From Rhodobacter xanthinilyticus (GTDB lineage Bacteria > Pseudomonadota > Alphaproteobacteria > Rhodobacterales > Rhodobacteraceae): a stretch of DNA of 64,000 nt. The notes below the pieces were generated by a model. That model saw only the letters and a program-made list of their open reading frames with translations. It searched no databases and was not told where the DNA came from. A program made the position numbers and the translations under genes. This document shows positions 44,030 to 52,091 of the stretch, piece after piece (the stretch's first letter is position 1; the number at the start of each line of letters is the position of its first letter). Location of the stretch: the NCBI RefSeq assembly GCF_001856665.1, contig NZ_CP017781.1, positions 744,001-808,000 of the forward strand, read 5' to 3'.

Positions 44030-45016
44030 ATGCCCGCACCGCGGCTGAGTGTTGTCGTGACGCGACGGTTGCCCGAGGTCGTCGAGACCCGGATGAAGGA
44101 ACTGTTCGATGTCGAACTGCGCGCCGAAGATACGCCGATGACCCGTGAGGAGCTGGTCGCGGCGATGGCGCGCGCCGATGTTCTGGTCCCCACCCTGACC
44201 GATCATATCGATGCAAACATGCTCGCGCAGGCGGGCGACCGGCTGCGGCTGATCGCCAATTACGGCGCCGGCGTCGACCATATCGACGTGGCCTCGGCGC
44301 GCCAGCGCGGCGTGCTGGTCTCCAACACGCCGGGCGTGGTGACCGAGGACACCGCCGATATGGTGATGGGGCTGATCCTGGGCGTCACCCGGCGGATCCC
44401 GGAAGGGCTCGCGGCGATGCAATCGGGCAGCTGGACGGGCTGGTCGCCCACCGCGTTCCTGGGCGGGCGGATCGGCGGCAAGCGGCTCGGCATCCTCGGC
44501 ATGGGCCGTATCGGCCAGGCCGTGGCGCGCCGCGCCCGCGCCTTCGGGATGCAGATCCACTACCACAACCGTCGCCGCCTGCGCCCCGAGACCGAGGCCG
44601 AATTCGAGGCGACCTATTGGGAGAGCATCGACCAGATGGTCGCGCGGATGGATGTGATCTCGGTCAACTGCCCGCACACGCCCTCGACCTTCCACCTGCT
44701 CAACGCGCGCCGGCTGAAGATGCTCAAGCCGACCGCGGTGATCGTGAACACCTCGCGCGGCGAGGTGATCGACGAGAACGCGCTGGTGCGGGGGCTGAAG
44801 GCGGGCGAGATCGCGGGCGCGGGGCTCGATGTCTTCGAGCGCGGCGCCGAGCTCAACCCCGAGCTGCGCACCCTGCCCAATGTCGTGCTGTTGCCGCATA
44901 TGGGCTCGGCCACGGTCGAGGGCCGCGCCGAGATGGGCGAGAAAGTCATCATCAATATCAAGACCTTCGCCGATGGCCACCGGCCGCCGGATCTGGTCGT
45001 GCCCGCGATGGTCTGA
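44030..45016 (+). CDS. D-2-hydroxyacid dehydrogenase (glyoxylate/hydroxypyruvate reductase type)
   Basis: A 328-residue NAD(P)-dependent D-isomer-specific dehydrogenase. The Rossmann motif is LGILGMGRIGQAVARRA (about 150-166). The catalytic Arg is in NTSRGEVID (about 241-249), and the Glu/His pair is in FERGAELNPELRTLPNVVLLPHMGSAT. The HYHNRR segment after strand 2 suggests NADP preference, as in GhrB-like reductases. ATG at 44030 has gagaggagatccaacc upstream. It ends at a strong intrinsic terminator. Substrate (glyoxylate, hydroxypyruvate or glycerate) is not fixed by sequence. Confidence 0.9.
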   Translation: MPAPRLSVVVTRRLPEVVETRMKELFDVELRAEDTPMTREELVAAMARADVLVPTLTDHIDANMLAQAGDRLRLIANYGAGVDHIDVASARQRGVLVSNTPGVVTEDTADMVMGLILGVTRRIPEGLAAMQSGSWTGWSPTAFLGGRIGGKRLGILGMGRIGQAVARRARAFGMQIHYHNRRRLRPETEAEFEATYWESIDQMVARMDVISVNCPHTPSTFHLLNARRLKMLKPTAVIVNTSRGEVIDENALVRGLKAGEIAGAGLDVFERGAELNPELRTLPNVVLLPHMGSATVEGRAEMGEKVIINIKTFADGHRPPDLVVPAMV

Positions 45017-45038
45017 GAGGGCTTGCAGGGCAGGGGGA

Positions 45039-45069
45039 GGCGCGGCGCGGGGAGGCGCCGCGCCTTTTT
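45039..45069 (+). terminator. Intrinsic terminator after the hydroxyacid dehydrogenase
   Basis: A 10-bp perfect stem ggcgcggcgc / gcgccgcgcc with a 6-nt loop, followed by ttttt. Confidence 0.9.
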
Positions 45070-45072
45070 CGC

Positions 45073-45885
45073 TCAGCGCCGGCCGAGCGGCATGTCGAGC
45101 GCGCTCGCCGCGCCGGGGATCTGCGAAATGAGCTTGTAGGCGGCCTGCGCGGCCGGGGTCTCGTTGCCCATCATCAGCGCCTCGAGCGGGCCCGCGCCAC
45201 TCGAGGCCGCCGCGCCGATCCGCGAGAGCAACTGCTCCCGCCGCGCCCGCTGCACGCCCGCCTCGGCATAGGCGCGCGCGCCGGCTTCGTTCAGCCCCGG
45301 CAGATCGCCAAGGATCTGCGCGAGCGAGCTGGTGATCTCGTCCTCGCCCATCGGCGTGCCGGCGGTCTGGGCGGCGGCCTGCGCCTCGGCGAGCGCTTGC
45401 AGGCGCGCTTGCAAGATCGCGGCGGCGGTGGCGTTTGAAACCTTCGAGGCGGCCTTCTGGGTGCCGGTCAGCGCGGCGGAGCCGGCGTTTGCGGATGCGT
45501 TTGCGGCGGCGGCGGGGCCTGCGGAAGCGTTCGCATTGGCGCCAGGCGTTGCGGCCTGGCCCGCTGTTGCCTGGCCTGCCGTTGCTTGGCTCTGGGCGGC
45601 GGGGCCGGGCGGGGTGATCGCCACGGCGATCTGCGCCGGGGTCTGGGTGCTCGAGCCGGTGGTCTGCGTCTCGCCACCGCCGAGCGCCGATTCGATCACC
45701 AGCCCGATCTGGCCGGTCTCGGTGGGCGCGGTGGTGACCGGCGCGGGCGTGCCCTGCGCGGTGGTGCCGGGGGTGGTCTGCGGGCTCGGCTGCGCGCTCG
45801 GCTGGGCGCCGCTCGTCGAGGTTTGCGACGCGGGCGGGGTCAGGATGGCCCGAAACAGGGCCAGAAGATAGCTGGCGAGCAACAT
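45073..45885 (-). CDS. Low-complexity Ala/Thr/Gln-rich protein of unknown function
   Basis: A 270-residue protein. The N-terminus is hydrophobic (LLASYLLALFRAIL, possible signal anchor), then about 130 residues are Ala/Thr/Gln/Pro-rich (repeats such as GQATAGQA, NANASAG). A more ordinary helical C-terminal half follows (AAAILQARLQALAEAQAAAQ and ...PLEALMMGNETPAAQAAYKLI). No family recognised. The composition resembles secreted or surface linkers and, loosely, flagellar hook-length-type proteins; that is only an impression. The long intergenic space upstream suggests its own promoter. Confidence 0.6.
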   Translation of the reverse strand: MLLASYLLALFRAILTPPASQTSTSGAQPSAQPSPQTTPGTTAQGTPAPVTTAPTETGQIGLVIESALGGGETQTTGSSTQTPAQIAVAITPPGPAAQSQATAGQATAGQAATPGANANASAGPAAAANASANAGSAALTGTQKAASKVSNATAAAILQARLQALAEAQAAAQTAGTPMGEDEITSSLAQILGDLPGLNEAGARAYAEAGVQRARREQLLSRIGAAASSGAGPLEALMMGNETPAAQAAYKLISQIPGAASALDMPLGRR

Positions 45886-46105
45886 CTCAACCTCGGTGCT
45901 ACGCCGCGCGTTTTACGCGAATTTTATTCAATCTCGTCATACCCCCGGACAGCGGCACAATCACGCGAATCCTGAATCATTGGTAAACCTCACGAGAGCG
46001 CGACGACCGCCCGCATGTCGTTTTTGTCGCGAAAAAGTCGGGCGCGGGGCCGCTAGGCCGTGTCACTCTGTCACAACGGGGAAAACATCTGCGGAGTCCT
46101 GCTTC
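45886..46105. other. Divergent promoter region with A/T inverted repeat
   Basis: A 220-nt gap between the low-complexity gene (minus) and the dehydrogenase (plus). It contains ttttt-gtcgcg-aaaaa at 46021-46036, an inverted repeat of five pairs that could be an operator. No gene is seen. Confidence 0.35.
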
Positions 46106-48607
46106 ATGAAAACCCATGTCAAAGCGCTTGTCGTCGGCGGCGGTGCCGTCGGCTGCTCGATCGCCTATCACCTCGCCAAGGCCGGCTGGGAGGTTTTGCA
46201 AGTCGAGCGCGACGAGCTGACCTCGGGCTCGACTTGGCACGCCGCGGGCCTGCTGCCGCTCTTCAACATGAGCTACGCGACCACCCATATCCACAAATAC
46301 TCGGTGGATTTCTACAAGACGCTGGAGGCCGAAACCGGGCTGAACGCGGGCTTCTCGATCTGCGGCAACCTGCGCATGGCGCAGACCCAGGAGCGGATGG
46401 ACGAATACATGCTCTACTCCTCGGTCGCCGAGACCGCGGGGGTCTATCATGAATTCCTCACCCCCGCGCAGATCAAGGAGCGCTGGCCGCTGGTGCGCAC
46501 CGAGGATCTCAAGGGCGCGCTCTTCCACCCGCAAGATGGCTACATCAACCCCGCCGACGTGACCCAGGCGATGGCCAAGGGCGCCCGCCAGCTCGGCGTC
46601 GAGGTGGTCCGCAAGATGCAGGTCAACGCCTACCGCTGGACCGGCTCGGAATGGGTCGTCACCCTCGAGCAGATGGTCGAAAAGGGCGGCAACCTGGTCG
46701 GCTCGGGCGAGCTGATCGAGGTTCATGCCGAACATGTCGTCACCGCGACCGGCAACCACGCGCAGCGCACCGCGAAACTGCTGGGCATCAAGATCCCCGC
46801 GATCCCGGTCGAGCACCAATATATCGTGACCGAGCCCGATCCGGCGCTCGTCGCCTGGCGTGCGGCGGGCAACCCCGAGCACCCGGTTCTGCGCGATGCC
46901 GATGCGAAATGGTATGTCCGCGAAGAGCGCGGCGGCTGGATCCTCGGCCCCTATGAGCGCAACGCGCCCGCCTGCTTCCGCTATGGCGTGCCCGACAGCT
47001 TCCGCGCCGACCTCTTCCCGCTCGATCTCGAGCGCATCGAGGCCGAATACATGTCGATGCTCCACCGTATCCCGAGCTCGGAAGTCGCGGGCCTCAAGGA
47101 CGATTTCAACGGCCCGATCTGCTACACCCCCGACGGCAACCCGCTCGTCGGCCCGGCGCCGGGGCTGCGCAACATGTGGCTCGCGGAGGGCTTCTCCTTC
47201 GGGATCACCGCCGCGGGCGGCACCGGCTATTATCTCGCGCAGATGATGGTCAATGGCGAAGCCGAGATCGACATGGCCTCGCTCGACCCGAAACGCTACG
47301 GCGACTGGATGACCTCGGAATATGCGGTGAAGAAGAACGAAGAGTGCTATGAGCACGTCTTCATCCTGCACCACCCCGATGAGGAGCGCGAGGCCGCGCG
47401 CCCGCTGCGCACCGCCCCCGCCTATGACCGCCAGATCGCGCTCGGCGCGCAAATGGGTCAGGTGAACGGCTGGGAACGCCCGAACTACTACGGCCCCGTC
47501 GGCGCGCCCGCCGATTTCGACCACAACGCGCGCAGCTTCCGTCGCGGCGCGTGGTGGGAATTCGCCAAGGCCGAAGCCGAGGCCGTGCGCTCGACCTGCG
47601 GCATCATCGACGCCTCGGCCTTTACCAAGCACCTCGTGCGTGGCCCCGGCGCGACCGCCTTCCTCGACCATTTCACCTGCAACAAGCTGCCGAAGGTCGG
47701 CCGCATCAACCTGACCTATGCGCTCACCGATGCCGGCACCACCCGCACCGAATACACGATCGTGCGCCTCAAGGAGAACGAATATTACCTGATCTCGGCC
47801 GGCGCCTGGACCTCGTATGACGCTGATTTCCTGAAGAAATCCATCGAGGATTTCATGGCGGCGGGCGGCGGTTACATTGATTGCCACGATGTCACCACGC
47901 AATGGGGCGTCTTCGCGCTCGCCGGGCCGACGGCGCGGTCGATCCTCAACGAAGTGGTTTGCGATGCCGAGGCGGCGACGGTTCTGTCGAACAAGCGCTT
48001 CCCCTGGCTGAGCTACCGCGACATCGAGCTCGGCATGTGCCCGGTGCGCGCGGTGCGCGTGGCCTATACGGGCGAGCTCGGCTGGGAGCTGCACTACCCG
48101 ATCGAATTCGGCCGCTACCTCTGGGATCTCTTGATGAAAGCGGGCGAGAAACACGGGCTCAAGCCGGTCGGCGCGCGCGCGCAGAACTGGCTGCGTCAGG
48201 AGAAGAGCTACCGCGCCTTCGGCTCGGAGCTCGGCCGTGACGCGACCCCGCTCGAAGCCGGTCTCGATCGCTTCGTCGACCTCGAGAAGGAGTTCCGCGG
48301 CAAGCAGGCGATGCTCGACACCGGCATCCGCGCGAAATGCGTCACGCTGCTGATCGACGGGCCGGCGGATGCCGACCCCTGGGGCAAGGAAGCGCTCCTG
48401 CTCAACGGCGAGAAGATCGGGCGCCTGACCTCGGGCGGCTATTCGGTGGCCTTCGGCAAGCAGATCGGCATGGGCTATGTCCGCCCCGATCTCGCCGAGG
48501 TCGGCACCAAGCTCAAGGTCAAGATGCAGCTGCAGGAATGGGATGCGGTCGTCGCCGAAGACAGCCCGCATGACCCGACCAACGCGCGCATCCGCATCGA
48601 CGGCTGA
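46106..48607 (+). CDS. Dimethylglycine/sarcosine dehydrogenase-like flavoprotein
   Basis: An 833-residue two-domain enzyme. The N-terminal DAO-type FAD domain has VVGGGAVGCSIAYHLAKAG (residues 9-27). The S-T-W-H-A-A-G motif (about 42-48) has the histidine that covalently holds FAD in dimethylglycine dehydrogenase. The C-terminal half is a GcvT-like folate domain (from about residue 470; GELGWELHYPIEFG, GSELGRDATPLEAGL, and FLDHFTCNKLP). It should oxidatively demethylate dimethylglycine or sarcosine and pass formaldehyde units to tetrahydrofolate. The exact amine is unproven. ATG at 46106 has gcggag upstream. A terminator follows. Confidence 0.9.
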   Translation: MKTHVKALVVGGGAVGCSIAYHLAKAGWEVLQVERDELTSGSTWHAAGLLPLFNMSYATTHIHKYSVDFYKTLEAETGLNAGFSICGNLRMAQTQERMDEYMLYSSVAETAGVYHEFLTPAQIKERWPLVRTEDLKGALFHPQDGYINPADVTQAMAKGARQLGVEVVRKMQVNAYRWTGSEWVVTLEQMVEKGGNLVGSGELIEVHAEHVVTATGNHAQRTAKLLGIKIPAIPVEHQYIVTEPDPALVAWRAAGNPEHPVLRDADAKWYVREERGGWILGPYERNAPACFRYGVPDSFRADLFPLDLERIEAEYMSMLHRIPSSEVAGLKDDFNGPICYTPDGNPLVGPAPGLRNMWLAEGFSFGITAAGGTGYYLAQMMVNGEAEIDMASLDPKRYGDWMTSEYAVKKNEECYEHVFILHHPDEEREAARPLRTAPAYDRQIALGAQMGQVNGWERPNYYGPVGAPADFDHNARSFRRGAWWEFAKAEAEAVRSTCGIIDASAFTKHLVRGPGATAFLDHFTCNKLPKVGRINLTYALTDAGTTRTEYTIVRLKENEYYLISAGAWTSYDADFLKKSIEDFMAAGGGYIDCHDVTTQWGVFALAGPTARSILNEVVCDAEAATVLSNKRFPWLSYRDIELGMCPVRAVRVAYTGELGWELHYPIEFGRYLWDLLMKAGEKHGLKPVGARAQNWLRQEKSYRAFGSELGRDATPLEAGLDRFVDLEKEFRGKQAMLDTGIRAKCVTLLIDGPADADPWGKEALLLNGEKIGRLTSGGYSVAFGKQIGMGYVRPDLAEVGTKLKVKMQLQEWDAVVAEDSPHDPTNARIRIDG

Positions 48608-48627
48608 GGCCGCCCCTCAAACCCGAA

Positions 48628-48653
48628 AGGCCCCGCATCGCGCGGGGCCTTTT
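48628..48653. terminator. Bidirectional terminator after the dehydrogenase
   Basis: A 9-bp stem aggccccgc / gcggggcct with a 5-nt loop, preceded by aaa and followed by tttt. It can serve both the dehydrogenase gene and the short minus-strand frame that ends at 48658. Confidence 0.85.
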
Positions 48654-48657
48654 GCGT

Positions 48658-48741
48658 TCAGAGCCGCCCGGTGACCCCGCGCGTGCCGACGCGGCGAAAC
48701 CGCTCATCGGTGACGACATGCGGCGGTTCGCCCTCGATCAT
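48658..48741 (-). CDS. Possible micro-ORF or remnant of a C-terminus
   Basis: A frame ending ...PHVVTDERFRRVGTRGVTGRL reads like real coding sequence and stops right at a bidirectional terminator. The only ATG near it (48739-48741) would give 27 residues, with a poor ribosome-binding site. The frame is open further upstream through the end of the GH25 gene. It may be a gene tail left after deletion, or a small coupled gene using a non-standard start. No family is recognised. Confidence 0.3.
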   Translation of the reverse strand: MIEGEPPHVVTDERFRRVGTRGVTGRL

Positions 48742-48800
48742 CGCGATCCCGCAGGTCTCTGTGAGCGGGCGCCAGCGGGTCTGCCTTCCCCCCGCGGCGC

Positions 48801-49646
48801 TCAGCGCTGGCGGCGCTCGGCGAGCCAGCCCGCCCAGGCCTCGGCCGAGCCCGCAAACGCGTTGAGATCGCTCGTGCCGCCGACCCCGGGCACGACGCCG
48901 GTGCCGGAATATTGCCAAAACGACCAGCGCTCGCCCGGGTAGCGGTCGGTCGGGTGCCCCGCGACCGAGCGCAGCCAGAACTCGACGCCCGACATCTGGC
49001 CCAGGTCATTCTCGGCGTAGAAATCGGGGGTGGTATAGACCACCGGCCGGGTGCCGTAATGCCGCGCGAGCGCGTTGAGAAACACCGCCATCTCCGCGCG
49101 CACGGTTTCCGCCGGCGGGCGCAGCTGACAGCTCGGCGAGGTCGAATTCCACTCGATATCGAGAACCGGGGGCAAATCGCCCTTCTGTTTCGGGATGTTG
49201 CGGATGAACCAATCGGCCTGCTCCGACGCCGGGCGGCAGAAATAATAGAAGTGATAGGCGCCGACCGGCACCCCGGCCGCGCGCGCGGCGGCGGCGTTCA
49301 TCTCGTAGCCCGGGTCGACCCGGTCGCCGCCCTCGGTGCCCTTCAACCAGGCGAAGCTGACGCCTGCGCGCCGCGCCGTGGCGAAATCGATCGCGCCTTG
49401 ATAGCGCGAGGCGTCGATGCCGTGGATCGGGTAATTGGCCGGGGTCAGGCCGGTCCAGTCATGGGGCGAGATATCGCCAAAGCGCGCGGGGATGCCGGGC
49501 GCGCGATAGCTCGCCGCATCCAGCGCCTCGGGCGCCATCAGCGCGCCCTTGCGCGGCCCCGCATCGTGGCGCCCACCGCCGCAGCCCGCCAGAACCGCCG
49601 CCACCACAAGCGCCGCGCCTGCCCACCGAATCATGTTTCGCATCAT
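48801..49646 (-). CDS. GH25 lysozyme-family lipoprotein
   Basis: A 281-residue protein with a lipoprotein signal (lipobox VLAGC near residue 22) and a glycoside hydrolase family 25 domain. Motifs are HGIDASRYQG (strand 1 aspartate), AWLKGTEGG, the catalytic pair region VLDIEWN, GTRPVVYTTPDFY and RWSFWQYSGTG. The family cleaves N-acetylmuramyl-1,4-N-acetylglucosamine. Lipid anchoring in a Gram-negative suggests peptidoglycan trimming from the outer or inner membrane. The start with two tandem ATGs follows ggggcag; either could be used. Confidence 0.88.
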   Translation of the reverse strand: MMRNMIRWAGAALVVAAVLAGCGGGRHDAGPRKGALMAPEALDAASYRAPGIPARFGDISPHDWTGLTPANYPIHGIDASRYQGAIDFATARRAGVSFAWLKGTEGGDRVDPGYEMNAAAARAAGVPVGAYHFYYFCRPASEQADWFIRNIPKQKGDLPPVLDIEWNSTSPSCQLRPPAETVRAEMAVFLNALARHYGTRPVVYTTPDFYAENDLGQMSGVEFWLRSVAGHPTDRYPGERWSFWQYSGTGVVPGVGGTSDLNAFAGSAEAWAGWLAERRQR

Positions 49647-49672
49647 CTGCCCCCGTTTTCCTCAGGGGAGCG

Positions 49673-49706
49673 GAAAAACGCCCGGCTGTCACGCGGCAGC
49701 CGGGCG
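49673..49706 (-). terminator. Terminator after the EF-hand gene
   Basis: A 10-bp perfect stem cgcccggctg / cagccgggcg with an 8-nt loop at 49679-49706, followed on the minus strand by gtttttccg. Confidence 0.85.
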
Positions 49707-49732
49707 GTTCGGGCTCACGGATGCGCGAGGGC

Positions 49733-50272
49733 TCAGCGCCCCGGGCCGAAATCGGCGGTGGTGAGCACGCTGTCGCCGTCGCGGTCGCGCATCGCGAACC
49801 AGCCGTCGGTGCCCGCGACGAATTCTTCCTGGGTGACGGTGCCGTCGCGGTTGGCGTCGAACATGCCCATCATCTCGGCGGCGGGGCGGTCAAAGCCGGT
49901 CTGCGGGTCGATCGGCGCCATGCCGCGGCCCTGGCCCTTTCCCTGGCCCATGCCTTGCCCCGGGCCGCGCCCGGCGGGCGGGGTCATGCCTTCGGGCATG
50001 TTGTGGCCCGGGCCCATGCCGGCCTCGGCCTCCATCGCCTTGTGCTCGTCGATCAGCGCATATTCGGCGGCCTCGAATTTGCCGTCGCCGTTCTCGTCGA
50101 ACATCGCGAAGATATTGCCGCGCTGTTCGCGCGCCTCGGCGAGGGTCACCTTGCCATCGCTGTCGAGATCCCAGACGGCTATGAATTGCTCGCCCGGAAC
50201 AAAGGTTTGCGCCTGCGCGAGCCCCGCGCTGAGGGCGAGGGCGGCGGCGGCGAGGGGGAGAAGGCGTTTCAT
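49733..50272 (-). CDS. Secreted EF-hand calcium-binding protein
   Basis: A 179-residue exported protein: signal peptide (KRLLPLAAAALALSAGLAQAQ), then four EF-hand loops at DLDSDGKVTLAE, DENGDGKFEAAE, DANRDGTVTQEE and DRDGDSVLTTAD. The two pairs are separated by a Gly/Met-rich linker (PAGRGPGQGMGQGKGQGRGM). The calcium ligand positions 1, 3, 5, 7, 9 and 12 are largely intact in loops 1-3. A periplasmic calcium-binding or signalling role is inferred. It has its own terminator. Confidence 0.85.
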   Translation of the reverse strand: MKRLLPLAAAALALSAGLAQAQTFVPGEQFIAVWDLDSDGKVTLAEAREQRGNIFAMFDENGDGKFEAAEYALIDEHKAMEAEAGMGPGHNMPEGMTPPAGRGPGQGMGQGKGQGRGMAPIDPQTGFDRPAAEMMGMFDANRDGTVTQEEFVAGTDGWFAMRDRDGDSVLTTADFGPGR

Positions 50273-50311
50273 CGGGAAGTCCTTTCGATGACATCTGAAT
50301 ATGAAACGGAA

Positions 50312-50337
50312 AGGCCCCCGACTTCCGCCGAGGGCCT
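50312..50337 (-). terminator. Terminator after the AhpD-like gene
   Basis: A 9-bp stem (aggcccccg with cgagggcct, one mismatch) around a loop of about 8 nt, followed on the minus strand by tttcc. Confidence 0.6.
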
Positions 50338-50361
50338 GACAACGTGTCGCAGGGGAGGGGC

Positions 50362-50706
50362 TCAGGCCTGCGCGGCGGCGAGCTCATCCCAGCAGGCGAG
50401 CGCATGGCCCGCATACATCACGCCCGGGCCGCCGCCCATCTGGATCGCCATGGCGAGCACATCGCCAAGCTCCTCGCGGGTGGCGCCCGCCTTCATCAGC
50501 GCCTCGACATGGAAGTTGATGCAGGGCTCGCAGCGCAGCACGACCGCCATGCCGAGGGCCACGAATTCCTTCGCCTTCACGTCGAGCGGGCCGTTTTCCT
50601 TCACCGCTTTCGAGAGCACGCCGAAGCCCTGCATGGCATCCGGAATCAGCTTGCTCATCACGCGCAGCTCGCCGCGCATATCGTCGATTTTACCCTTATA
50701 GCTCAT
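50362..50706 (-). CDS. Carboxymuconolactone decarboxylase/AhpD-like protein
   Basis: A 114-residue helical protein with the AhpD-type redox centre C-x-x-C (Cys59-Glu-Pro-Cys62) followed by a histidine at 66 (INFHVE). In AhpD this set reduces peroxiredoxin adducts, in others it only marks the fold. The ATG at 50706 is favoured over 50712 because caggagatgtcc gives proper spacing. An FNR-type box lies upstream, so oxygen- or nitric-oxide-dependent control is possible. Confidence 0.87.
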   Translation of the reverse strand: MSYKGKIDDMRGELRVMSKLIPDAMQGFGVLSKAVKENGPLDVKAKEFVALGMAVVLRCEPCINFHVEALMKAGATREELGDVLAMAIQMGGGPGVMYAGHALACWDELAAAQA

Positions 50707-50761
50707 GGACATCTCCTGATGCTTGATCCGCTTTTCGTGGCACCGCCGCCGCATCGCGGCA

Positions 50762-50775
50762 TTGACCTGCGTCAA
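50762..50775. promoter_or_regulatory. FNR/Dnr-type box upstream of AhpD-like gene
   Basis: ttgac-ctgc-gtcaa is a perfect 5-bp inverted repeat that matches the Rhodobacter FnrL/Crp-Fnr pattern TTGA(c/t)-N4-(a/g)TCAA. It is 56 nt upstream of the start codon. The AT-rich hexamer TATATG is on the far side of it, so the site could overlap the start of transcription and repress rather than activate. Confidence 0.6.
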
Positions 50776-50797
50776 ACATATAGGGTGATCTGAATGT

Positions 50798-51871
50798 TTA
50801 TGTAAGACGCCCCGGCGCAACCGACGCAACGATCTCGGGCGCCAGATCCGGCGCGCGCCCGCACAAAAGCGCCGCCGCCAAGGCCGAGGCCGCGGGCGCC
50901 GATTGGAACCCATAGCCGCCTTGCCCGGCGAGCCAGAAGAACCCGGGCTCGGCGGGCGCAAAGCCGATCACCGGCGCGCGGTCGGGCGAGAAGGTGCGCA
51001 GCCCCGCCCAATTCGCGATCATCCGCGTGACCGGCGCGCTGACCATCGCCTCATAGCGCGCAAGCCCCTCGGCGAGCACCATATCGTCGGCGAAAGCGTC
51101 ATGCGGCTCGGCCGGGTCCTCCTCGGCGGGCGAGACGATCAGCGCCCCGGCATCGGGCTTGCAATACCATTCCTCCGCGCCGCCGATCACCATCGGCCAG
51201 GTGGCGGGGTCGAGCCCCGCGGGCAGGGAGATCCGCGCCATCGAGCGGCGCAGCGGCGTGAAGCCCAAAGGCGCCACCCCGGCGAGCGCCGCGACCCGGT
51301 CGACCCAGGCGCCGGCGGCGTTGATCAAGACCCGCGCGCGGAATACCCGCTCGCCCGCGGCGATCTCCCAGCCGCCGGGCAGCCGGGTGATCCGCTCGAC
51401 GCGGGCGCGGGTGATGATCTCGCCGCCCGCGGCGCGGGTCTCGCGCGCGAGGCGCTGCAGATAGGCGTCGGTGTCGATATCCCAGGCCGAGGGCGCATGG
51501 GCGGCAAAGCCCACTGTCTCGGGGTTGAGGATCGGGAAGAGGCCGCGCGCCTCCGCGAGGCTGAGCTCGGTCAGCGCGAATTCCGCGACATGGGTGCGAA
51601 ACCGCGCGCCCTGATCGGGGCCATCGAGGAACATCACCCCCCGCGGCGAAAGCAGCCCCGAGCCGTGGTAATACTCGCCCGAGGCCAGCGACAGCGCGAC
51701 CACCGCCGGGTTGCCGTAATGGGGCTCATAAAGCGCGGCCGAGCGGCCCGAGGCGTGATACCCCAGCGCCTCTTCGGCCTCCAAGAGCGCGAGCGCGCCC
51801 TCGGGCGCCAACCGGGCGGCCGCGGAAAGCCCCGCGACGCCACCCCCGATGATCAGGAAATCATGTGTCAT
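50798..51871 (-). CDS. DAO-type FAD-dependent amine/amino-acid oxidase
   Basis: A 357-residue flavoenzyme. The dinucleotide-binding motif FLIIGGGVAGLSAAARLA is at the N-terminus, and the C-terminal FAD-contact motif FFWLAGQGGYGFQSAPA is intact. It belongs with glycine/D-amino-acid oxidase-like deaminating enzymes. Substrate not deducible. The gap to the AhpD-like gene (50706, same strand) is about 90 nt and holds the FNR-type box, so the oxidase could share regulation only if read-through occurs. It lies opposite and upstream of a micro-lipoprotein gene. Confidence 0.82.
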   Translation of the reverse strand: MTHDFLIIGGGVAGLSAAARLAPEGALALLEAEEALGYHASGRSAALYEPHYGNPAVVALSLASGEYYHGSGLLSPRGVMFLDGPDQGARFRTHVAEFALTELSLAEARGLFPILNPETVGFAAHAPSAWDIDTDAYLQRLARETRAAGGEIITRARVERITRLPGGWEIAAGERVFRARVLINAAGAWVDRVAALAGVAPLGFTPLRRSMARISLPAGLDPATWPMVIGGAEEWYCKPDAGALIVSPAEEDPAEPHDAFADDMVLAEGLARYEAMVSAPVTRMIANWAGLRTFSPDRAPVIGFAPAEPGFFWLAGQGGYGFQSAPAASALAAALLCGRAPDLAPEIVASVAPGRLT

Positions 51872-51963
51872 GGCGGCAGGTTACGCCCCAGCCCCCCGGA
51901 AGGGAAGGGGCGTTGACAGCGCCGCCCCGCGCCCCAGATCAGGGGGAGAGACAGGAGGTTTTC

Positions 51964-52041
51964 ATGAAAGTGACGGTGGCTCTGATGATGGTGCTCGCGC
52001 TCGCGGCCTGTGGCGGCGTGCCGCTCGTGCCGCTCATCTGA
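51964..52041 (+). CDS. 25-residue micro-lipoprotein
   Basis: A tiny gene with a textbook ribosome-binding site (acaggaggttttc, ending 1 nt before the ATG region). The peptide is nearly all signal sequence: MKVTVALMMVLALAAC, with the lipobox L-A-A-C at 13-16. The mature product would be only ten residues (Cys plus GGVPLVPLI). A terminator directly follows. Such entericidin-like or small envelope lipoproteins are commonly overlooked. Evidence is the Shine-Dalgarno site, lipobox and terminator; function unknown. Confidence 0.7.
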   Translation: MKVTVALMMVLALAACGGVPLVPLI

Positions 52042-52044
52042 CAG

Positions 52045-52080
52045 GCAAAAGGGCGCGCCGGCGGGCGCGCCCCTTGTCAT
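52045..52080. terminator. Bidirectional terminator, micro-lipoprotein and carB
   Basis: A 9-bp perfect stem gggcgcgcc / ggcgcgccc with a 4-nt loop at 52051-52072. On the minus strand it is followed by cccttttgcc, fitting the 3' end of carB at 52092; plus-strand use is weaker (ccttgtc). Confidence 0.75.
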
Positions 52081-52091
52081 TTCCCCCCGGC

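Noticed and set aside
46021-46036. ttttt-N6-aaaaa inverted repeat upstream of the dehydrogenase as a defined operator
   Set aside because: Only five A/T pairs; too little to claim a regulator.
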